DNA from: DP-36 sp036004365 | GTDB taxonomy: Bacteria > Desulfobacterota > Binatia > UBA9968 | Reading direction: 5' to 3' | NCBI GenBank assembly: GCA_036004365.1 | Contig: DASYRN010000224.1 | Location: forward strand, 1 to 64,000 | Length of the DNA: 64,000 nucleotides | Part shown: positions 60,350 to 64,000 of the stretch, one piece after another | Layout of the letters: every line of letters begins with the position of its first letter | Position numbering within the stretch: the first letter of the stretch is position 1 | Program-made: the position numbers and the translations under genes | Notes under the pieces: generated by a model | The model's database searches: none | What the model was told of the DNA's origin: nothing | What the model saw: only the letters and a program-made list of their open reading frames with translations

Positions 60350-61501
60350 ATGCGCATCGTCGACATAGGAACGATTCGTCTGCGCGCTTCTCTCGCTCAT
60401 GAGCGCCAACTACACAGTCGCAGCGGCCGAAGAACCCACCGATCTGCGCTCTTGGTTCAGGTAGAGACGGATGAAGGGATCAGGGGCTTCGGTTCTTGCT
60501 CGGGCAACGGGGCGATTCTCGAGGTGATGATCAAGAAAGTTTTTAAGCCGTTGCTGGTGGGGAAGAATCCTCTGCAGATCGGAGAGCTTTGGGACACGAG
60601 CTATTTCGGCACCGTGACAAAGGAATTCGGCTCAAGAGGTCTTGGCGTGGTTGCGCTGAGCGGCGTGGACATTGCGCTCTGGGATATTCTCGGCAAGGCG
60701 AAAGGCGAGCCTATTTTCAAACTTCTTGGAGGGGCCGCTAGGGACAGGGTTCCCGTCTATGCCACCGCCCTCTATCCGGAAGAGCCGGCAGAGGTCGTCA
60801 AGAAGACTCTCGCCTTTGCCCAAAGAGGATTCCGCTCCGCGAAGATTAAAGTGGGCTTCAATCTCGCCCGAGACATAGAGATTGTTCGCGCCGTGCGCGC
60901 CGCGGTAGGGAAAGATTTCACCTTGATGACCGATGCGAACCAGGGATACACACTGGGAGTCGCCTTGAAGGCGGCGGAGGCTTTCGCGGCGTGTGGGGTT
61001 GCATTCCTGGAAGAGCCGCTCTTTCTCGAGGACGTTGCGGGTCATGCGGGTCTGAAGGCCCAGGGCAAAGTCCCCGTCGCTCTCGGAGAGAATCTTCACA
61101 CCCGTTTTGCCTTCGAACATTTCATCGCGCGGCGCGCCGTCGATATCTTACAGCCCGACGTCGCGCGGGTCGGTGGAATCACCGAGGTCATGCAGATTGA
61201 TATTCTCGCGGAACGTCATGGACTCCCGATCTCGTTTCACACTTGGGGGGATGGGATCGCTCTGGCCGCGAGTCTCCATCTGGCCGCGGCGCTGAAAAAT
61301 AGCAGCGTCATGGAGCTTGACTGTACAGAGAACCCGCTGCGCAGCGAGTTGCTGAAGGAGCCGCTTGAGGCTCAAAATGGCTTCATGCGACCTCCGCAAG
61401 GACCGGGTTTGGGGATCGAGCTGGATCAGAGAGCACTGAAGAAATTCGCCTTTACCGGCACAGAGCCGTTGAACCCGTGGCAGAGGGCATTGGGCGCTTA
61501 G
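60350..61501 (+). CDS. Mandelate racemase/muconate lactonizing-type enolase-superfamily enzyme
   Basis: A 383-residue enzyme with the capping domain followed by the enolase barrel. The catalytic KxK is in SAKIKVGF near 164-166. Metal ligands are the Asp of MTDANQGY (about 194), the Glu of FLEEPL (about 220) and the Glu of GENLH (about 245). The His of SFHTWGDG near 297 and the Asp of LQPDVARVGG near 268 give the His-Asp dyad of the mandelate racemase group. It may racemise or dehydrate an acid sugar or hydroxy acid. It lies between the cupin and a binding protein. Confidence 0.93.
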   Translation: MRIVDIGTIRLRASLAHERQLHSRSGRRTHRSALLVQVETDEGIRGFGSCSGNGAILEVMIKKVFKPLLVGKNPLQIGELWDTSYFGTVTKEFGSRGLGVVALSGVDIALWDILGKAKGEPIFKLLGGAARDRVPVYATALYPEEPAEVVKKTLAFAQRGFRSAKIKVGFNLARDIEIVRAVRAAVGKDFTLMTDANQGYTLGVALKAAEAFAACGVAFLEEPLFLEDVAGHAGLKAQGKVPVALGENLHTRFAFEHFIARRAVDILQPDVARVGGITEVMQIDILAERHGLPISFHTWGDGIALAASLHLAAALKNSSVMELDCTENPLRSELLKEPLEAQNGFMRPPQGPGLGIELDQRALKKFAFTGTEPLNPWQRALGA

Positions 61502-61516
61502 TGCGAGGAGGGACCG

Positions 61517-62509
61517 ATGTCAAGGATTGCGCCCCTTCAACTCTTTTTTCTCGTGGTCCTTCTTCTTCAACCAGCGTATAGCCAGGGCTTACCCAAGATT
61601 CGGGCCGCCTACACTTCGATAGCCATACAAATGGACCCGATCTACATAATGAAGGAAGTGAACCTCCCCCGGAAGCATGGTCTGGAAGCTGAAATGCTCT
61701 ACATCCCGGTAAGCTCAAGAGCCATTCAGTCCGCCCTGGCCGGCGAAATCCAATTCCTCACTAGCGCCGGCGTTGCCAACACCAACGCCAACGTCGCTGG
61801 CGGTGACTTCGTTGGACTCACCGCCACTCTCAACACATTTATTTTTAAGATTGTCTCCAAGCCGGAAATAAAAGAGCCCAAGGCGCTCAAGGGGCGTAAG
61901 GTCGGTATCTCTCGCTTGGGAGGGGTGAGCGATGCTGCGCTCCGATACGCATTGGATCTCTGGGGACTGGTGCCGGATAAAGACGTTGCGATCATTCAGG
62001 TCGGCGGCGAGCTGGAAGAGCTTCTGGCGCTGCAAAATAAGGCGGTGGATGCCGCGGTCTTGTCCGAGCCTGTGGCCACGGTCGCCCTAAGGACCGGTTC
62101 CTCTCTCCTTTTTGATTTGAGCCGCCTGGGAGTTCCTTACTCGATGCATGGGTTTGGCACGCGCAAGAGCTTCATCCGAGATAACCGCGATGTCGTGCTC
62201 CGGTTCATGAGGGCGTATCTCGAAGGGATCTATCTCTTCAAAACCAATAAGGAACTCGCCCTGAGTGTGCTGAAGAAATATACCCGCCTGGACGATATTT
62301 CTGTGATGCTGACCGCCTACGATGAATACTCTCAGAAATACATTCCTGCTGTTCCGCACCCGAGTCCGGAGGGCATTCAGACCATTTTGAATCAGCTGGC
62401 CAAAACACGCCCCGAGGTCAAGAAATTCACTCCCAAAGATCTCATCGATCCGACGATCTTGAAAGAGATCGAAGAGAGCGGCTTCGTAAAGCGGCTATAC
62501 GCACAATAA
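61517..62509 (+). CDS. ABC transporter substrate-binding protein (NMT1/THI5/SsuA type)
   Basis: A 330-residue exported protein with a signal peptide of about 22 residues ending AYSQG. The binding domain resembles that of the protein at 42316 over its length, including SSRAIQSALAGEIQFL and KTNKELALSVLKKYTRL. A GAGGAGG ribosome binding site precedes it. It sits directly behind the mandelate racemase-type gene; no permease or ATPase gene follows. It probably delivers the ligand of that pathway to a transporter encoded elsewhere. Confidence 0.9.
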   Translation: MSRIAPLQLFFLVVLLLQPAYSQGLPKIRAAYTSIAIQMDPIYIMKEVNLPRKHGLEAEMLYIPVSSRAIQSALAGEIQFLTSAGVANTNANVAGGDFVGLTATLNTFIFKIVSKPEIKEPKALKGRKVGISRLGGVSDAALRYALDLWGLVPDKDVAIIQVGGELEELLALQNKAVDAAVLSEPVATVALRTGSSLLFDLSRLGVPYSMHGFGTRKSFIRDNRDVVLRFMRAYLEGIYLFKTNKELALSVLKKYTRLDDISVMLTAYDEYSQKYIPAVPHPSPEGIQTILNQLAKTRPEVKKFTPKDLIDPTILKEIEESGFVKRLYAQ

Positions 62510-62553
62510 GACTTTACCGATTGCGTAGGCCGCCGAAGCCCGCCTCCGTGTTA

Positions 62554-62967
62554 CTATGTTGCTCCCAGAAGTTCGGCCGCCTTTTTGACATCGCGCGGTT
62601 TCACCCAGAGAAGAGCTCCATATCGCTCAGCGCCGGCTGACACGGCGTCGACCGCGGTGACGTTGATCTTCGCATCCGCCAGCTTATTCAAGATATCGAC
62701 AAGGGCTCCAGGTCTATCATCCCCTTGGATGAGGAAACCGGTTTTGGGCCCGACAAGTTTAAGCTTGGCCCTTTTTGCGGCGGCCTTGAAAGCCATCTGG
62801 TCAGCCGGGAAAAAATCGAGCTGGGCGCGTCGGCCCTTAGGGAAACCCGAGAATCCCAGCAAGTTGATCCCTTCATTTTTAAGCATGCTCAACACTTTGG
62901 CACCCTCGCCTGGCTTGTCTGGAAGTTCAGTATAAAAATACTGTACCCGCTGTATGGTCTCAGCCAT
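62554..62967 (-). CDS. Double ACT-domain protein
   Basis: A 137-residue cytosolic protein with two ACT folds: one at residues 5-65 (LPDKPGEGAKVLSMLKNEGIN) and one at 70-135 (GDDRPGALVDILNKLADAKIN), cited here by their first turns. ACT domains bind amino acids or other small ligands. The protein has no attached enzyme domain, so it may sense a metabolite or act as a partner. It is divergent from mnmE. Confidence 0.88.
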   Translation of the reverse strand: MAETIQRVQYFYTELPDKPGEGAKVLSMLKNEGINLLGFSGFPKGRRAQLDFFPADQMAFKAAAKRAKLKLVGPKTGFLIQGDDRPGALVDILNKLADAKINVTAVDAVSAGAERYGALLWVKPRDVKKAAELLGAT

Positions 62968-63091
62968 AGCTCTCTCCTCCTTTCCGATGATTTTTGATTG
63001 GATCTGTTTCGACGCTAGCGCAAGCTTTTTTTTCTGTCAATCATTGTAGTTGCCTTCAGGACAAAAATTGTTAAGATGATTCCGCTTTTCC

Positions 63092-64000
63092 ATGTATAAA
63101 GAAGACACGATCGCGGCAATTGCGACACCGATCGGTGAAGGCGGTGTGGCAATTGTGCGCGTGAGCGGGCCGGATGCCGAGCGAGTCGCCAAGGAAATCT
63201 TCCTTCGCAGCGGTGGAAGGAACGGCCATTTGCGCTCACATACGCTTCATCACGGTGTGGTCCGCAAACCGGAAACCGGCGGGATTGTCGATGAAGTTCT
63301 CCTCGCGTTAATGCGCAAACCGCGCAGCTACACCGGCGAGGATGTAGTGGAGGTCCACTGCCACGGCGGCCCCTTTGTCGTGCGGCAAGTGCTTGAGCTG
63401 ATCCTCTCTCGAGGGGTGCGCCACGCCGAGCCGGGAGAGTTTACCAAGAGAGCCTTCCTCAACGGGCGAATGGATTTGGCTCAAGCGGAAGCTGTCCTCG
63501 ATCTTATCCGTGCCCGCACGGAAAAAAGCGCCCAATTGGCTTTACAGCAGACTCGCGGGCAGCTCTCAAAGTGGGTAGGTGAGTTGCGAGAGGAGCTTCT
63601 GGACATTTTGGTCCAAATAGAGGCTGGCATCGATTTCCCCGAGGAGGAAATCGAGCTTGTACAAAGGGAGGAGCTGGCGGAAAAGATCGAGGGTCTAAGG
63701 GCAAAAATCTCTGGCATCATTGAGAGCTACGAGTGGGGAAGACTTTTCCGCGAGGGGGCGAGGGTTTGCATAATCGGGCGGCCTAACGTTGGCAAGTCGA
63801 GTCTTCTCAATGCTCTTTTGGGTGAAGAGAGAGTGATTGTGACGTCGGTGCCGGGAACTACGAGGGATGTTATCGAAGAAGGCATCAACCTGGACGGACT
63901 GCCGGTAGTTCTTTGGGACACGGCGGGTATTAGAGAAACTGAAGATGAGATTGAGAAAATAGGAGTCGATTTTTCTCTAAGGCATCTTGTTGAGGCCGAA
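63092..64000 (+). CDS. mnmE: tRNA modification GTPase MnmE, 3' part outside window
   Basis: The first 303 codons of MnmE run to the right edge. The N-terminal tetrahydrofolate-binding domain has TIAAIATPIGEGGVAIVR (partial) and PRSYTGEDVVE. The helical region has TKRAFLNGRMDLAQAEAVLDLI (partial: NGRMDLAQAEAV). The G domain starts with P-loop GRPNVGKSS near 229-237 and has DTAGIRE near 275. It works with MnmG to modify the wobble uridine of tRNA. The C-terminal Cys motif lies off window. The start lacks a clear ribosome binding site. Confidence 0.96.
   Translation, partial: MYKEDTIAAIATPIGEGGVAIVRVSGPDAERVAKEIFLRSGGRNGHLRSHTLHHGVVRKPETGGIVDEVLLALMRKPRSYTGEDVVEVHCHGGPFVVRQVLELILSRGVRHAEPGEFTKRAFLNGRMDLAQAEAVLDLIRARTEKSAQLALQQTRGQLSKWVGELREELLDILVQIEAGIDFPEEEIELVQREELAEKIEGLRAKISGIIESYEWGRLFREGARVCIIGRPNVGKSSLLNALLGEERVIVTSVPGTTRDVIEEGINLDGLPVVLWDTAGIRETEDEIEKIGVDFSLRHLVEAE

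Noticed and set aside
63050..63077. TTGCCT-N16-TAAGAT promoter-like pair before mnmE
   Set aside because: It would leave only about eight bases of leader with no ribosome binding site, so it is not strong enough to list.

Overview
The window is a 64 kb stretch of a Gram-negative-type bacterial chromosome of medium G+C content. It contains a replication origin with dnaA and dnaN, a type IV pilus cluster under sigma-54 control, the grpE-dnaK-dnaJ-lon chaperone/protease block, and an F-type ATP synthase split into two blocks. The gene mix suggests a deltaproteobacterium-related, mostly uncultured soil or sediment lineage (Desulfobacterota, Binatota or similar). It includes a b/b' ATP synthase with separate F0 and F1 blocks, heptose isomerase GmhA, a benzoate-CoA-ligase-type enzyme, orphan NMT1/THI5-type binding proteins, an LLM flavin oxidoreductase and a deoxyhypusine-synthase-like protein. 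That placement is inference; there is no rRNA in the window.

Layout: 1-8.3 kb is an accessory surface-glycan/membrane region. It holds a spermidine-synthase-like membrane protein cut by the left edge, two methyltransferases, a GT2 and a GT39-like glycosyltransferase, a YfhO-like protein, a small pilin and the remnant of another membrane glycosyltransferase. 8.3-14.1 kb is the pilus block on the minus strand: PilB, PilC, a PilS-like membrane sensor fused directly to a PilR-like sigma-54 activator domain, and a pilin preceded by a good -24/-12 promoter. 14.1-17.7 kb has pyruvate phosphate dikinase and RecO. 17.8-28.2 kb is a plus-strand run: grpE, dnaK, dnaJ, lon, thiL, larB, a small CxxC protein, archease and an HD phosphohydrolase. 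28.4-32.4 kb continues with gmhA, a deoxyhypusine-synthase-like gene, a probable EndoQ C-terminal remnant, a SAM hydroxide adenosyltransferase, an M50 peptidase and dCMP deaminase, ending at a strong bidirectional terminator.

32.4-35.6 kb (minus) is hemL-atpZ-atpI-atpB-atpE, the membrane part of the ATP synthase. 35.6-36.0 kb is the probable oriC with an inverted pair of perfect DnaA boxes, followed by dnaA and dnaN. 38.6-49.7 kb is mostly minus-strand catabolic and transport genes: a PEP mutase/isocitrate lyase-type enzyme, a DMT permease, an SDR lacking its catalytic Tyr, two binding-protein-like genes, a class II aldolase, an acyl-CoA synthetase, an aldehyde dehydrogenase and an amidohydrolase. 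49.9-58.8 kb (plus) is bactofilin and the atpF'-F-H-A-G-D-C block, followed by a EutA-like ATPase and a DMT permease. 58.9-62.5 kb is another catabolic group (LLM oxidoreductase, cupin, mandelate racemase-type enzyme, binding protein). The window closes with a double-ACT protein and the first 303 codons of mnmE.

The most unusual items are the one-component PilS/PilR fusion next to its likely target promoter, the EutA-like gene attached to the ATP synthase operon without EutBC, the deoxyhypusine-synthase-like gene beside gmhA, archease without RtcB, two gene remnants, and two families of short inverted repeats between operon genes. No CRISPR array, insertion sequence, prophage, tRNA or rRNA was recognised.
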